This document shows positions 43,428 through 56,219 of a stretch of DNA of 63,704 nt, one piece after another (the stretch's first letter is position 1; each line of letters starts with the position of its first letter). Source of the stretch: Alectoria sarmentosa. Lineage: Eukaryota > Ascomycota > Lecanoromycetes > Lecanorales > Parmeliaceae. The notes below the pieces were generated by a model, which did no database searches, was not told where the DNA came from, and was given only the letters and a program-made list of their open reading frames with translations. The stretch is taken from assembly GCA_009733775.1 (NCBI GenBank), contig WOGZ01000205.1:1-63704 (forward strand), read 5' to 3'. The translations under genes and the position numbers were made by a program.

Positions 43428-44650
43428 AATGGCTGACGATCCTGGAAAGAAGTCTAGCAGTCATCGTCTGGACTTGTTTTTTGACGATATTAGGGGAGAC
43501 TTGAGGTTCTGCATCCGGGTCTGCTTTACCACAGCGTACTTTCACGAAAGAAGACGAGCAGAGCTCTGGAGACGGCATTCACATAGATGAACCTGCGCAG
43601 CGATCCCATAAAAGGTCGCGCTCCTTTAAAGAGATCTTAGAAAAGGTACCCATCATCCGCAGAACGCTCCAGAGAGAAGTCTCGAGCGCCTCATCATCAA
43701 TGGAGGGTTCCGAATTCAGCAAATCCCAAATAAGCTTTCAACAAGAGAATGAGGACAGCGACACCATAATTAAAAATGCTATTTTCAGGGCTAGTTTGCT
43801 ATTGCGGCTTAAGAACATTTTGTATGAGGTGAAGGGTATTCTAGGATGGCATGAAAGCTTCGATAGAATATTGCAAATATAGGCATTAGCGACGCCTTCT
43901 CGCCTTCCTTTTTCTGACTTTACGCTGGCAGTGTATTTGATAATTCAGTAAATGGTCATTTCGTGCTGTCAATCGAGACTTGTATGACTGCAGGGCAGAC
44001 ATTAATTGCGGAATGCCACGAAAATACAATGAGCGAAGCAGTGCATGGCGCTAAACAACCAGAACAGGCCCTGGAGGACTTGTTGGGCAGTATCTTTAAG
44101 GCGTGGGGTGGGCGAGGCTAGCGCGCGTACTGAATAAGATCAACATCGTGACAGCCGAAGAGATTATTGACGATGAGACCTGGGCCAAGGAAAAAAGAGG
44201 TCATTGGGACCACTGTGACGACAATAGCAGACGATCTGAAACTTATAATATTGGAGGCTGAGCGAGAAATCCTGAGACGTGAATGGGACATTACAATGGC
44301 GGCCAGAGAAATTGGAAAGCTGAGCCAAGAACAAGCTGAGAAAAGACTCTCATATACGGAGTTTGATGCGATTTCCTGTTTCTTGGATTAGATGGCTTTG
44401 TTTTCTGATGTTATCTTAAGTGCACATCTTGGTGCCTGCATGCGCATGAAAAGGTCTGCTTTTCTACGCTTACTAAAGCAAGTCCTCTAAGCTTTCATAT
44501 TACCCTAAGATCTGAAAGTTTCAAGCCTGCAGACGCGGTGCTAGTAAAAGCATTGAATCAGATCAATTTGAAGTGGGACACTATCATCTATGAGAACTCC
44601 CTAGAAATCACGGGGAGATATCCCAAGACAGTGAGCAAGGTTAACGCAGA
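43428..44650 (+). pseudogene. Decayed coding region of unknown family
   Basis: Several segments on the plus strand read like one protein but fall in different frames with stops between. They are MADDPGKKSSSHRLDLFFDD from 43428, FTKEDEQSSGDGIHIDEPAQ and RSFKEILEKVPIIRRTLQRE to 43882, ARVLNKINIVTAEEIIDDE near 44120, and FKPADAVLVKALNQINLKWD near 44520. A 74-codon frame at 44167-44391 (LKLIILEAEREILRREWD) overlaps part of this. I recognise no domain. It could also be a multi-exon gene that I fail to splice, but several in-frame stops make decay more likely. Confidence 0.35.
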
Positions 44651-44947
44651 GTTGACGGGCCACTGTGTGAACACAGGAGGAGCCTTAGCGTAGAGACGTT
44701 GGTGCCATGTTTATCATTTTGTTCAATGCTACAATGGAGACCGAGTATGAAGTCGGAAATGTTTCTGGAAACGTGCAAGGCGGTCCAAAAGCTAGACCTA
44801 AGCCAGGAAGATCGATGACCAGCTTTGCGAGGAGTGAAACGGGGTAGATAGTAGGCAATGAGAGGGTAGGTACCTTGGCTGATCACCGATTCTAGATAAT
44901 TCAAGCTTGTAGGCTTTGGGCTCGAGAACAGCACCAAACCCATCAAA

Positions 44948-45724
44948 TTACTTTCCAACATTCGTAAACCGCAGGTATGGCTTCACTTCCCTAACCTCTC
45001 CAAACTTCTTCCTCGCATCCTCCGTGGACACGCTTGGCGGCACAATAACATCATCGCCAGGTATCCAATCTATTGGTGTCGTTACCCCCTTTCCATCGCC
45101 AGTCTGCAATGAATCAATCACCCGCAGGACTTCGCTGGTGTTCCTGCCTGTGCTGGCTGGATACATCATAGTCAATCTGATCTTCTTCTGTGGATCGATC
45201 ACAAAGACACTCCTGATCGTAAATGCAATCCCCTTCTCGTCTTTGTTGGTAACATCTTGAGCGTCAACCATATCGTATGTGTATGCTATCTTGCGATCCC
45301 CATCAGCAATGATGGGAAATTGCAGGTCGGTCTTGGAGGTCTCATTGATATCGGCAATCCAGCGGCCGTGGGAGGAGAGGTCGTTCGCGGAGAGTCCAAT
45401 CATCTTTACCCCTCTTTTGTCAAATTCGGGCTTCAATCTTGCAAAAGCTCCAAGCTCCGTAGTGCAGACGGGGGTGAAGTCTGCTGGGTGAGAAAACAAA
45501 ATGGCCCATTTTCCGCCGAGCCATGAGTGGAAGTCAATGTCACCCTGTGTAGTCTTGGCGGAGAAATTTGGGGCTATGCTGCCTAGTCGTAATCGCGGTT
45601 GCTCCTCTGTGGCAGTTGCAAGTCCTCGGCGCAGGAAGGGGGAGGTGTAGGGACGAGCAGCACGGAGCGAAGAACTGAGAGTTGTTGAAGATCGGGGAAG
45701 TGAGCTACTGAGGAAGGACGCCAT
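44948..45724 (-). CDS. PRX1: Mitochondrial 1-Cys peroxiredoxin
   Basis: Thiol peroxidase of the Prx6/Prx1 type, which reduces hydrogen peroxide and organic hydroperoxides. Single exon, 258 aa, from MASFLSSSLPRSS; the frame is open further upstream but lacks family features there. Residues 1-35 form a Ser/Arg-rich presequence without acidic residues, typical of mitochondrial import. The thioredoxin-fold core has LGSIAPNFSAKTT and the active site FSHPADFTPVCTTELG, with peroxidatic Cys at residue 87. MIGLSANDLSSHGRWI, QFPIIADGDRKIAYTYDM, the conserved Arg-containing RSVFVIDPQKKIRL and the Prx6-type tail IDWIPGDDVIVPPSVS complete it. There is no second conserved Cys of a 2-Cys enzyme. It looks intact. 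Confidence 0.95.
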   Translation of the reverse strand: MASFLSSSLPRSSTTLSSSLRAARPYTSPFLRRGLATATEEQPRLRLGSIAPNFSAKTTQGDIDFHSWLGGKWAILFSHPADFTPVCTTELGAFARLKPEFDKRGVKMIGLSANDLSSHGRWIADINETSKTDLQFPIIADGDRKIAYTYDMVDAQDVTNKDEKGIAFTIRSVFVIDPQKKIRLTMMYPASTGRNTSEVLRVIDSLQTGDGKGVTTPIDWIPGDDVIVPPSVSTEDARKKFGEVREVKPYLRFTNVGK

Positions 45725-46841
45725 GATGACTTGAGCGTATGGTAAACAGTATTTGAGCTGGTGAGAGAGAGACGCAGTGTGAAAGTTGTAGAGCTCGCCT
45801 CGGAAATTGTTCTCGATGGCGTAATCCGGATCTCGCTCCGACATTTCTTGGCGCGTGAAGACAAGGCAAATGTACCCCCCACTCATTCGGAACTTGCACA
45901 GCCGTGGCGGCTTTAGCGAGGGAGCTAGTTGATCCGGGGTACATCCCCGTGCCAAGCATTGACACGAATCATGAAGACGCCAGTTTGTAGCTTGAACACT
46001 CATTGATAAAGATTAGCTGCTCAGCATTGACCTGACTCGCAAACGCCAGCCATGCAATGCGGAGCTCCTCACTCTACAGGCCTGTGCATTAACCGTTCTT
46101 ACAAGTAATTCAGATAGTGGACTTATGAACCCTCAATTTCCCACCCCTCTTGCAGAAAACGCGCCAGTTGGTCTTGATATGGCCACGGCTTTTAACGCTG
46201 GTACTCAAGTAGGGCCTCGGGAGCAGCAGGGGAGAAGCTAGAACGTCGCTCTTGTATATAAAGCCTCCGAGGGATCACAGTATCGCCATAGATCCCAAGG
46301 TTTCTCTCCTATCGGTACCCCGTTGCATGGCTGGAACGGGCGTCCTCAGCTACTCTATCAGGCCGCCAATGAGATTGAAGAAGTAGCTGGGCTCGCTGAC
46401 AAACGTGGGGTTCTTTCAAGGGTGGCATTGCGTCATAATTGAGAAAGGGGAGGGCTGACTGATGGAGGGAAGAGTAGCTATGACGTCTAGGTCAGTGAAA
46501 AATTCCCCCTAAAAAGGTATACACTCGTTAGCAAGAGTCTCACGATTACCCGATCAGTATAGCAGACGATTTGATGGAGGTAGAGAGTGGTGTAGTGATT
46601 GAATAGCAAGTTCTTTGAAATTTTCTATGGGATCTTGACTGCCAAATTTTCGGAGGCGGGCGCGATGAAGTTTGCCAACTCATAATTTGTAGGGCTGCAT
46701 GCATGGTGATACTTTGATATTTGCGGCTGAGTCTGCTGCCTGCTGAGCCTACTTATCTATCTGTTACCTAGGCTCCGCACATTTAAAGTGAACCTTTACC
46801 ATCTTTTTTGGATCTGGTTCAATACTCTAGCTCGATCGTAC
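45725..46841. other. Intergenic between PRX1 and the DUF6536-like gene
   Basis: 1.1 kb containing the PRX1 promoter and leader and the upstream flank of the next gene. I see no further gene or repeat. Confidence 0.4.
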
Positions 46842-49107
46842 ATGCTTGTGGTAATGTACGTCATTAATCGTTTGAGATACATCCTTGATGGAAAGACTCA
46901 AAGCAGTGAATCTGCACTCCTACTCTCTGACATCGTCACCCAAACCAATGAAAATGTTTATTCAACCTACGTCGAATCAACGGAAAATCATCAGCCAAAC
47001 AAGTACAGGAGCGGTTGGCGCTCTACCGTCGTCTGGCAAACCGTCCTCGGCATCTCCATCTTGATACTCAATTTTGCGCTCACCATCTGGTGCTATACCA
47101 AACTACCTATCGAGAACGGCGTTGCTACTACGTATCAAGGACCATGCGCAAAACCCAAAGACCTTGTGACTGCATTACACCTCGCAATATGCGTATTAAG
47201 CTCATTGCTTCTGGGAGCCTTGAATTACTGCATGCAAATACTGAGCGCACCGACGCGCAAAGAGGTCGATGGCGCACATGCAAGACGGAAATGGTTGAGC
47301 ATTGGTGTCGCCAGCTTTAAAAACCTCATGTATGTCGATCGCAGGAAGACCTTTGTATATTTCTTGCTAGGTATCAGCTCGATACCACTCCACTTGCTTT
47401 GGAATTCGGCTTTCATGGATACTTTGGCTTTGAATGATTACATCTATAGCGCCGTTGCCGAATCATTCCTTGAGGGAGCTCCGTGGAATAACTCAAAGGT
47501 CTTCCTCCCCATCAATAATTATACAGACGAGGCTCAACGGATGTTGAATCATCACACAAATAATTCGCTGATACGTATGAACACCACCGACTGCATCAAT
47601 ACCTACAAAGTCGCTTTCATGACCGAATACTCCAACGTTCTACTTGTTTATAACAACGCCGCAACCATCAATGGCGTTAGCAATAATTCTCTATTACTTC
47701 AGGGCAAAAATGAGGGAGGTGTTTTAGGAACTCCATCACTTACTGACTGTTCTCAAGGACAATGGATGTGTGGGTCGAATTCCAGTTGCGCCCTTAACCA
47801 GATAGCTCGCGACAACGCTTCTCATTGGAACCCATGGGACTTTGTGCTTCTTGACGAAGGGGAGCTGGCGAGCGATCCAAACGGGAATATAGGACCAGAT
47901 GTAAGGGTCGAAGGTTTTATAGAGTATTGCCTCGCGGAGAAGCCCAAGCGTCCTTGCGCGATTGGGATAAGTCCTCCGATCCTCGTCACAGCTCTTATCT
48001 GCAACATCATCAAGGTTTCGTGTTTCTTAGCTACTTTGTGGATCGGGGGTTCTACTTACCCTCTAGTAACGAATAGAGACGCAATCCAGTCATTTCTACT
48101 GCAGTCAGACACAAGCTTCAAGAGTCGCTGTCTAGCATCCAGGGCAGACGTCAAGAACAACAATAAGTTTTGGTCTGATCGGCCATTACCAATCATGTGG
48201 CGCTGTCAAAGAAAAGTCTGGGCCTTGGGAGCGACCAAAGGAGTGTGGCTGGCAACATTCATTCCGTAGGAGATCCCCTTTTAACATTGCTGCCTGAAAT
48301 TCACCGCAACTGACATGCTTGACTAGAGGCCTAATCCTCATCATCGCCGTCATCTTAAAGGGCATCATTGACGGGCTCTGGGTCGGTGGCCCCTCAGCTA
48401 TCGCCTCCCAAGGATTCGGCCGCCCGTCGCTTGGCGCTGTCGTCCTTCCCGAAGGCTTTTACTCCCCAGCTATCACCTTCCTCCTAGCTAACACGCCCCA
48501 AATACTCGTCTCCTACATCTACCTTGCCTATAACAACCTTTTTACCCACATGCTCGTCACAGCCGATCTCATCTCATACAGCACCTCTCGAAATCACCTC
48601 CGCGTAGCGTTGTCTCACGGAAAGCGGCGTTCGCGAAGATTCTTGCAGATCCCGTACAAGTACGGTATCCCTATCATGACGGCCTCGATCCTCTTCCACT
48701 GGCTCATTTCGCAATCCATATTCCTGACCAGGATCACTATCTATGATTACATGGGCATTCCGCAGCCGAATATCGCTATTTCCACGACAGGGTATTCGTC
48801 ATATGCAATCATCTTCGCGCTTTGTATGGGCGGTGCTATGCTGTTGGCTGTGTTGGTGATTGGATTTGGCAGGAGGTTTTCGGCAACGATGCCGTTGGCG
48901 GCGTGCTGTTCGGCGAGTGTAGCAGCAATTTGTCAGCCCTATCCTGGACGTGTGACAGAATGGGGTGTTACGATGGACAAACTGCAGTGGGGCGCTATTA
49001 GAGATGAAAGCAGTGAGATTGGGGATAATGGCAATGATGGGGTTGGGCATGCGTGTTTCTCCGCCAAGGAAGTTCTACCTTTAGTGGAAGGAAGGAACTA
49101 TGCCTGA
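46842..49107 (+). CDS. DUF6536-like multispanning membrane protein
   Basis: Fungal-specific membrane protein of unknown function. The model is join(46842..48265,48327..49107), 734 aa. The frame is open to 46788, but the first ATG is MLVVMYVINRLRY. The 61-bp intron joins WLATFIP to GLILIIAVILKG. The family opening YRSGWRSTVVWQTVLGISIL begins a first membrane helix near residue 65. Then come ALHLAICVLSSLLLGALNYCMQILSAPTRKEVD and the RRKWLSIGVASFKNL block, a long glycosylation-prone loop (NNYTD, NNSL, MNTTD, NASHW) with paired Cys, and late helices. The second exon has GFYSPAITFLLANTPQILVS, YNNLFTHMLVTAD, the IPYKYGIPIM segment and CSASVAAICQP. About seven to nine membrane helices are expected. 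It looks intact, and no neighbour hints at a role. Confidence 0.85.
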
Positions 49108-49559
49108 ATTACGTATCGAAAAGATATGGGATGGTACGGGATATTGACTTCTCTGCCATACCAGGGTAATGGTGTGGTGCGGTATGGGACCGAATCGTGG
49201 GATATCCCACGAGGTTGAAATGATGTATGTGTTTTCAACAGTACTATGATGACCATAATGATGCATAGAAGCCAAGTGCAGCAAGGGAGGTATAGTCTGC
49301 CGCCTACATCTTCTCCCCTGTCCCTCTTCCTTAACCACCCAGACTTTGAAACTCCATCTCATTTGTTTTGCCTTTTCATTGTGTAAGCTACCTCTGTCCG
49401 TGCCTGCCACGCTGTATGCCTTCGCATCCATTATTGTTCCTCCTACGATTTAAAGGTCCTGCCCATATAAGGTCGGATGCAGTGATGATAATTCTCGACG
49501 AACCTCGTGCAGGAAAAACGGGAGCAATAAAGAGCCTGCGGGAACGGGTGTATGGAAGC
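49108..49559. other. 3' flank of the DUF6536-like gene
   Basis: Non-coding sequence leading into the AT-rich block. I see no feature. Confidence 0.4.
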
Positions 49560-50628
49560 AGGAGTCTTTGGAGCTCTGTAGGAAAGCAAAAAAAAAGACG
49601 AAGAAAAAAAAGTTATTTTCATTTCATCATAGTAATAATTGAGATTAGTGATATATGTAAGAATCGATTAACTTCTGTCTGAGCATTCTGCTCGAATATG
49701 AAAATGCAAAAAATGTCATGGTTTGGCATCTCAAAGTGCTTTTTATGTCAGAAAGGGCCACTTGCAGAAGGCTTCCGCAAGCGATTTTACAATAAGGAAC
49801 TTGCATTGAAACTTTTTTCTCTATATAAAGCTATTATGAGATTAAAAATAACAGAACATATAATTAAACAATCGCTTCAAAAATTGATTCCTTAGCATTT
49901 CTCATTTACATATTTTAATTTTTCTCGTCTTTCGCATTCATAAGTTTATTATCACCTTTATTCGAAATTTTGTGATATTATAATTAATCTTTTATGTTAA
50001 TATTTACAAGTCTTGCGCGAGATTTTTAACGTAATATTAACGATTAAATAAAAGACTTTTTAACAGTCGTTATTTTCGATTTAAAGTTATTTAACATAAA
50101 GCGAAACAAAATTATTAAAAATATTATTAATTAATTATAAAAATTAAAAATGAAAAAATAAATGAATATGTATATATAAAGCATTATAGTAATTAATTTT
50201 AATTTAACGTTTATATAAGTAATTATATATAAGTTACGTTAATATTATAATTTATATATAACGATAAATATATTACGTAATTCCATTTATTTTCAAAACT
50301 ATAATATTGAATGATTTTTTTTTCAATACTCGTGTGAGGATGATTCGGCTACCACTGGGCCATAGGCCAAAACGATCGGGGGTATCGCGCTTCATGGCCG
50401 ATACGCCCTATTTGCCCCTATAAGAGCTGCTGTACCCCCGCTGTAGGCTATCACGCCCTGACAACTCGTTTAAAATTATACGCAAAAATATTCATATATT
50501 GTATTTTTTTTACGCGCAGTTCTATTAAATCAAAAATAAAGCGAAAGGAATATAGAATCTACAATAATACTTCAAAATGAAGGCAAAGATCGACCAGGAT
50601 TTGAGGCATGTCAGACTGCCGAATTGTA
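49560..50628. repeat. AT-rich RIP-like block 2 with a GC island
   Basis: After an A-rich purine run at 49587-49612 the sequence becomes strongly AT-rich, with C and G mostly in CpG, down to about 50580. An island of normal composition sits at about 50333-50475. Its ends are weakly inverted (TGAGGATGATTCGGCTAC on the left; CAGGGCGTGATAGCCTAC on the right, reversed), so it may be a small TIR element inside the block. The 3' end of the long minus-strand gene abuts the block. Confidence 0.65.
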
Positions 50629-53600
50629 CTAGTACCGCATGTCCTGTAAGTAGTTGTTCTCGACCTCATCATACCTTTCTTCTTGCGCAGCATGATCCGG
50701 TATCTCGCCTTGAGAGGCTAAGAGATGACCACCATGCTCCGTGATGCTTGGTCCATTTCCTGGTCTGCTGCGCGGACTGTCGAGATTTGGATTACGGGAC
50801 TGAGGTCGAGGCGAGGCTTCACGAGAGTGGTGATCAAGGTCAGTTGGAAACGGAAAAGAAGGCGCTTGTTGCGGACGTGGAAGAACAGCCCGTTCGGGAA
50901 AGTAGACGAAACGCTGGTGATGGGGAACGTCGCCGCCCTCGATTATCACATCAGGCTCTTCTGAAATCTTGTCCAGGAAAGGCCTCTCATCCACCGATTT
51001 TGATCCCCCGTTCGTTGCTCTGCTCTGTCTCTCTTCACCAGGTTGAGGGTCTTCATTGCCCTGTTCAAAATGGGCTTTGCGTCCTCCTGGTACCGGCAAA
51101 GAAGTTTTGCGTTCCAGCCCCGGCAACGGATGTAACGTATTTTTCAAGGCGCTTGATCCAGCCTCCGTCTCCGAGCCCCGTTTCTTCTGAATTGAGGGCG
51201 CAGCTATGTCTGTTCTAGGCATATCACTGTCTTGGATCGTCGTAAACTTCTTCAAAGTTTGTGCAATGACTTCGGCATCGCTGAGCTCAGCCTCTGAGCC
51301 CTTTTTTTCACTGTCAACCCTCTTCATACTCGGGTACCTGTACTCATCATCCTCACTTGGCTCAAATTGCTGCCACGTTTCCGAAAGCCTTCGCCGTAGC
51401 GAAGGCGGCCAACTCCGGTCTTGGTAGCTACCCATCCTCGAAGTTGGCGGTCGGGAGGGTCTTCTAACGTGCTGCAAGGTCGCATACTCCGGGCGTGGAC
51501 TCCCAATATCATCATCATCTCGAACACGTATGCCGCCGTTCAATACACGTTCTCGAATGTACTCATAAGGAAGACCAGACGCGCCTGCTCGGAGTACGAG
51601 AGCTTGGCTTTGGGCGGACTCACCTACAATAGGCTGTCCGCGGCGTCCCCTCGAGCGGTTGTAGGTATACTCGGACTCTGAACTCGATAAATTCTGCCTC
51701 TCGCGTGGCCTGGGCTTGGACCTTTCGTTGCGTCGAATCATGATCTCCCGCCTTTTGGGAGACCATGCTTCTTTTCTCTCTCTCGTCCTATTCCTACTTC
51801 TCCCATGATCATCCCCTACCATTTGTCTCTCAAAATAGTCGTCATAGTCTATCTCCCTATACGGTTGTCTTGATGCGCGTGACGTTCGGGGATTTAATCT
51901 TTCCCACGATCGTTCCCTGGTTGGAACAATAAGAGGCCCTCCACGTGTACTAGTGGAGTACTGCCTCGAAGGGGGTAAGCGATATCGAGACCGCTCCCGC
52001 CATGATTTCTGTGAGAAACTGTCATTACCAGGATAGGTCGTGTCGACATTTTCCTCCACGATGACATCTTCCTCCTCACGATGATTCCTTCGGCGCTCCC
52101 TTGGCTCATAATAGCTATCATTGCTAACAACATGTCGGTCTTCGTAGTCTGTTTTCCCCGGACTGGATTCTGTCTCCCTTATCTCGAGATCATCGTGAGT
52201 GAAACGAGGATAATGACTGGCAACGGTGGTGTTGTCCGCGTTGCTGGGTCTCCGCGAAGGAGGGCTAATGCCCCTATCAAAATTTTCATTCAATGCGATG
52301 ATGTCATGTCGTCGGCTCTGGTGTGGAATGTATTCCTTGTGTATAATGGTCGGTGTTCGAATTGAGTCCGTTCTCCTAGGCTTCGGTTGGCGCTCGTCCT
52401 GGAAGGCTTTGGTGTTCAGAGCATCGGTATGGGTCGCATCAGACAGTTGATCTCGAAGGTATGCTATCATATAGTTGAGATCCCCAATCCTCTCTTGATC
52501 GTCGACTCCAAGTCTGTTCCTCTTCCCCTCCAAAATCGCGATTCGTCCTTTCAGGCCTGAGGTATACCTCGGAAGAATATGATCACTGGCAGCATTGACT
52601 TCGCTTTCCGCGCCCGATTCCTCCTCGAACTTCGTGGCGAATGACACACGTTTTGCCAAGCTGTCACCGCGACCTTCGGTTTTAGATCTACTTTTCCGCA
52701 TATCGCCGTCTTCGTCATTCATTCTTCGCCGACATAAAACCAGCTGTACCAATTGCTCGTCACGCCTCTGGCCAAAAAGCCTTGTTCGGGACAATTTTTT
52801 AGGAACATCCAAGTGGTAGAGGATCCACTCAGACTTTTTCTCAAATTTCAGAAATTCAAGGATAGCATTCCTCCAGTGCGGTCTCAGATTTGCAAAACGA
52901 CTCCAGACGTCCTGGTCTTTTTTAATGGTCTTCAGCTTTGCAATCAGCCAGTCAGCCGAGGGTAGGAACTTCGTGCTTCGATCCGAGTACACGTCGATCA
53001 GCCACGTTTCGATCTCGAGCTTTGTACTGGGGCCAGTGCTGCTCTCGGGTAGCACAAAATTCAGTGAGGGTTCTGGAGAGCTCTCTCTCTTAAATCTCTT
53101 GGAGCGCCACCTTTGAATCGCCGAGTCAGCTACAGCACTGATGATTGGGTTACCAGACAAGATAAGACAGCATGTATTTCAGAGACAATGGACTAGGGAT
53201 GAATCATGTCATTAGAGGTACAACTTGGGGACGTTTTTGCCATAGCCTCAAACAGCATTCGGTGCATATTTAGCAGGTCCGGAGACTAAACCGGGTCAAA
53301 GCAAACCCTTCATCGTCTCTTCATGCTTGAAATGGTTGTGACAAATCCCTATACGGTACACGCTCGATGCGGCGTTGACTGCATCCGTTGACCTTCCAAC
53401 AAGAACGCAAATGCCAAAAGTCGGAGATAGGTGTGAGCGCAATACAATATGATGTAATTCAAGCACTGCTGCCTACTATGGAAAACAAAAGCGACTTACC
53501 ATGGTAAACTGATTCGAGACCTGCCGCTCGTTGCCGATGGTGTTGTTTCTAGCTGAGAGAGCTCTCCAGGGGAAAAGCTTGGCCGCACCTCAGGAACAAA

Positions 53601-54580
53601 AGCTGTGCCGCTCACCGCTTGAAAGTCCAGATTGGAGCTTTCCATAACCACTTGAACCTGTGCGGATTCAAGACCAAGACGCTCCAACTCGTTTCGGAAA
53701 TGGTTTCTCTTCTCAGCAGAGCGTGTCTCTTGTTCTTGTTCTTGTTTTTTGTATTCCTCGATAGCCTTGCGCTCGATTTCATGCTGCGCATCCTCCTCTT
53801 GCCGTTTCCTTGCATCGTCTTCTGCTTGAATGATTTTGGCACGGTCCCTGATTCTTTGTTCCTCCTCTTCGCGAAAGAGTCTTTCTTTGAATGTGACAAA
53901 CTCCTCCAATATCTCTGGCTCGTCATCATCAAGAGTCCTTGAACGTCTGAGTCTGTTCTGCGCGAATTCCTTGACTTGTTCTGCCCTCTTAGCCGCCAAC
54001 GCCCTATCCTTGTGAAGCCCCGGTATATCTTGCGCCATCCTTTGTCTTTCGACTGTGGTTGACCTTTGCTTAGATTAGTAACGTAAATAATGGGGAGATA
54101 AGGGCTCACTCACGCTCCGAGAACCATCGCAGCCGAGAACAGAAGTGAAAGATCGAGCTTTATCCTGTGTAGTTCCGCTCGAGGCACCTCAAGCTTTATC
54201 TTGACGAACGGCCAGCGTAGGGTTGAGAATAATGAGGTGTCAACCGCCCCCTGATCTGCGTCTTTTGAATTCTTCTGCCATCCGCCCTTGTAAAGCACAA
54301 TCCTGACGTCCTGGATGATCTGCTGACACTCTGCCGAACATCGTACGGCGCTGTTGATGCCTTCTTCGCTGAAGACTTTGGCATGCGAATTCTGGTCAAC
54401 AAGCTCTCCGATGTCTTTCAGCCTTTCACTCGTGGTGAGAATCTCGTTCCCAACTCTTTGAATATGCGAAGGTGCGCCCTTGACTTCCTCAATATATGTG
54501 AGCAAGCTCTTTGAGAGACTGATGCCCAGCTGAGCGACGGTGAGGATGGCGCTGGCTTCTCCAATGCCAGCGGCGGCCAT
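50629..54580 (-). CDS. Long protein: NLR-type helical N-terminal domain, coiled coil and disordered tail
   Basis: The model in order is 54580..54114, 54063..53500, 53137..50629, giving 1179 aa; the phases of both splices fit. Exon 1 (MAAAGIGEASAILTVAQLGI, then LSKSLLTYIEEVKGAPSHIQ) matches the helical N-terminal domain often found in front of fungal NLR/STAND proteins (HeLo-like class). Exon 2 is a charged coiled coil (KERLFREEEEQRIRDRAKII, ARKRQEEDAQHEIERKAIEE). A GTAAGT donor sits right before its stop. Exon 3 begins VADSAIQRWRSKRFK, has an ordered part with LEIETWLIDVYSDRSTKFLP and WILYHLDVPKK, then ~550 residues rich in Arg, Ser, Glu and Pro. The 362-bp intron 2 is unusually long. The alternative is two genes, one ending at 53496 and one starting at 53160 (MSGNPIISAV). 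There is no NB-ARC or NACHT domain. Confidence 0.68.
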
Positions 54581-55199
54581 TACACGCAGATGGCCAGCCT
54601 GCCGAGTGAGTGCTCACGCTGTTAGGCAAGCTACCCGAGCTTGCTTGTGCATGAGACCACCGTGGAGAGAGACGAAAGAACATAGCCATGTCGAATGAAG
54701 GATAGACGGATGAGGCTGAATCGAGGAACGAGGCTGGACACGCCCCCACACCACCCACCTTGCTGCATATACTTGGCATGTAATCTACACGACAGCCAAT
54801 GGTCCTCATGTTCGTGGGCACCGAAATTCCTGCACATGCCAAGACTTGTGCGCCGAGACATCGGATAATGTCCCACCTAAAAGGTTGCCTGAATGATACG
54901 CTTAGAAGTGTTTCGGAATTGCGCCTAGTATCAGTAGGTAAGGTAGGGAACGCGCCCAAAAGAGGTCCCTAAAGCTCCATCCCTGTGCTCCCGTGGGATA
55001 GTTACAGGGTCCCTCCCACAAGGCTGCCTTTCCGAGAATAGAGTTAGGGCTGGTTTTAGCGCTGTGCCGGACTTTTGGTGCCCACCTGTATGTACTTTAA
55101 GGGCGGTAGGGGGGTTTATGTAAGCCTGTGGAGAGGGTCTTGGCGTGATTTTCTGTAGCAAATCTCGTGATGTATTTTGACTTTCCACCCCGTATCACT
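54581..55199. other. Upstream flank of the long gene, border of AT-rich block 3
   Basis: This should contain the promoter of the minus-strand gene that starts at 54580. There are only short frames. A short match, TTGGTGCCCACCT at about 55076, also occurs with one change at about 22846; I give it no meaning. Confidence 0.4.
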
Positions 55200-56154
55200 T
55201 CGATGACCTTCATGCGATATCATTATACGAACGTATATGAATATGATTTTCAAATCTCAACAGATCTTCAATTCAAGAGATCGTGAAAATATCATTAATG
55301 ATTAAGTTGTATTTTATAAATATAGGGTTCAAATATAAATACAAGGTTCGCGTATATTATATTTTATATCCCCTTCTTCTTCTTTTATCACTTACTTATT
55401 ACCCCTCATATTAAATTTATAAATCATCGCTCTCGAGAAAACTTTGATAAAATTATTTAAATTCGAAGTTAAAAATATAATAATATAAATATAACTTATC
55501 GTATTTAGATCTTAAATCGAAGATTTAACGTTTATAAACGTAATAATGCTTTTATAAAAAATTTATATTAAAAGATTTTCATTAACGCGTTCGTACATTT
55601 AAGCATATTTTTAATAAATTCGTTTTCTTAATAAATTATTAATATAATTTTCATTTTATAAAACTTTTATTAACGTTGAAATTTTATAAAATCTGTTATA
55701 TACGAATATTTTTACATTTTTATTATAAGTCAATATTTTATTTATAATATATCGTTATTGAAAAAGATTTACGTAAGATATAAATCGTGAAAGCATTGTT
55801 AGTTTGCAAAGTTTATTAATATAATGAGTTACGAAAGACGCTTCTGATAGACTATTACAGTCAACGCTCGCTATAACGAAATTCGACATAACGAAAATCT
55901 CGCTATTGTCATGGTTTCACCCTTCCTACCTATCTACCATGCGGGGCCCGATCGGGCCTAGCGCGGCTTGGCACTTGCCTGCATACTCAGGCGGGTTTCC
56001 ATTCTACATAGATCCTCATAGATAGAATTCTATTCATATTGGACACACATACATCATTCTGATCCTACGTCCATTCCCTGACATAATTCTATCTATCCTT
56101 CTTGATTGCGACGACGTCTAGCCGTCGAGAAGCCTTTCAGACGTCTTAAGCAAG

Positions 56155-56218
56155 AAAGCAAGCAAGACACTAAGCAGAGAAAGCAAGCAAGACCCCAAGC
56201 AAGACACCAAGCAGACAT
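56155..56218. repeat. Short AAGCAAGA-type tandem array
   Basis: Irregular tandem units of AAGCAAG(A/C) with spacers such as ACACTAAGCAGAG lie just before the ATG at 56220. If the upstream frame were translated it would give a Gln/Lys/Arg-rich stretch; more likely it is leader sequence. Confidence 0.6.
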
Positions 56219-56219
56219 C

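Noticed and set aside
46125..46242. 38-codon ORF (MNPQFPTPLAENAPVG...)
   Set aside because: Reads smoothly but is very short, isolated and without recognisable relatives; likely chance.
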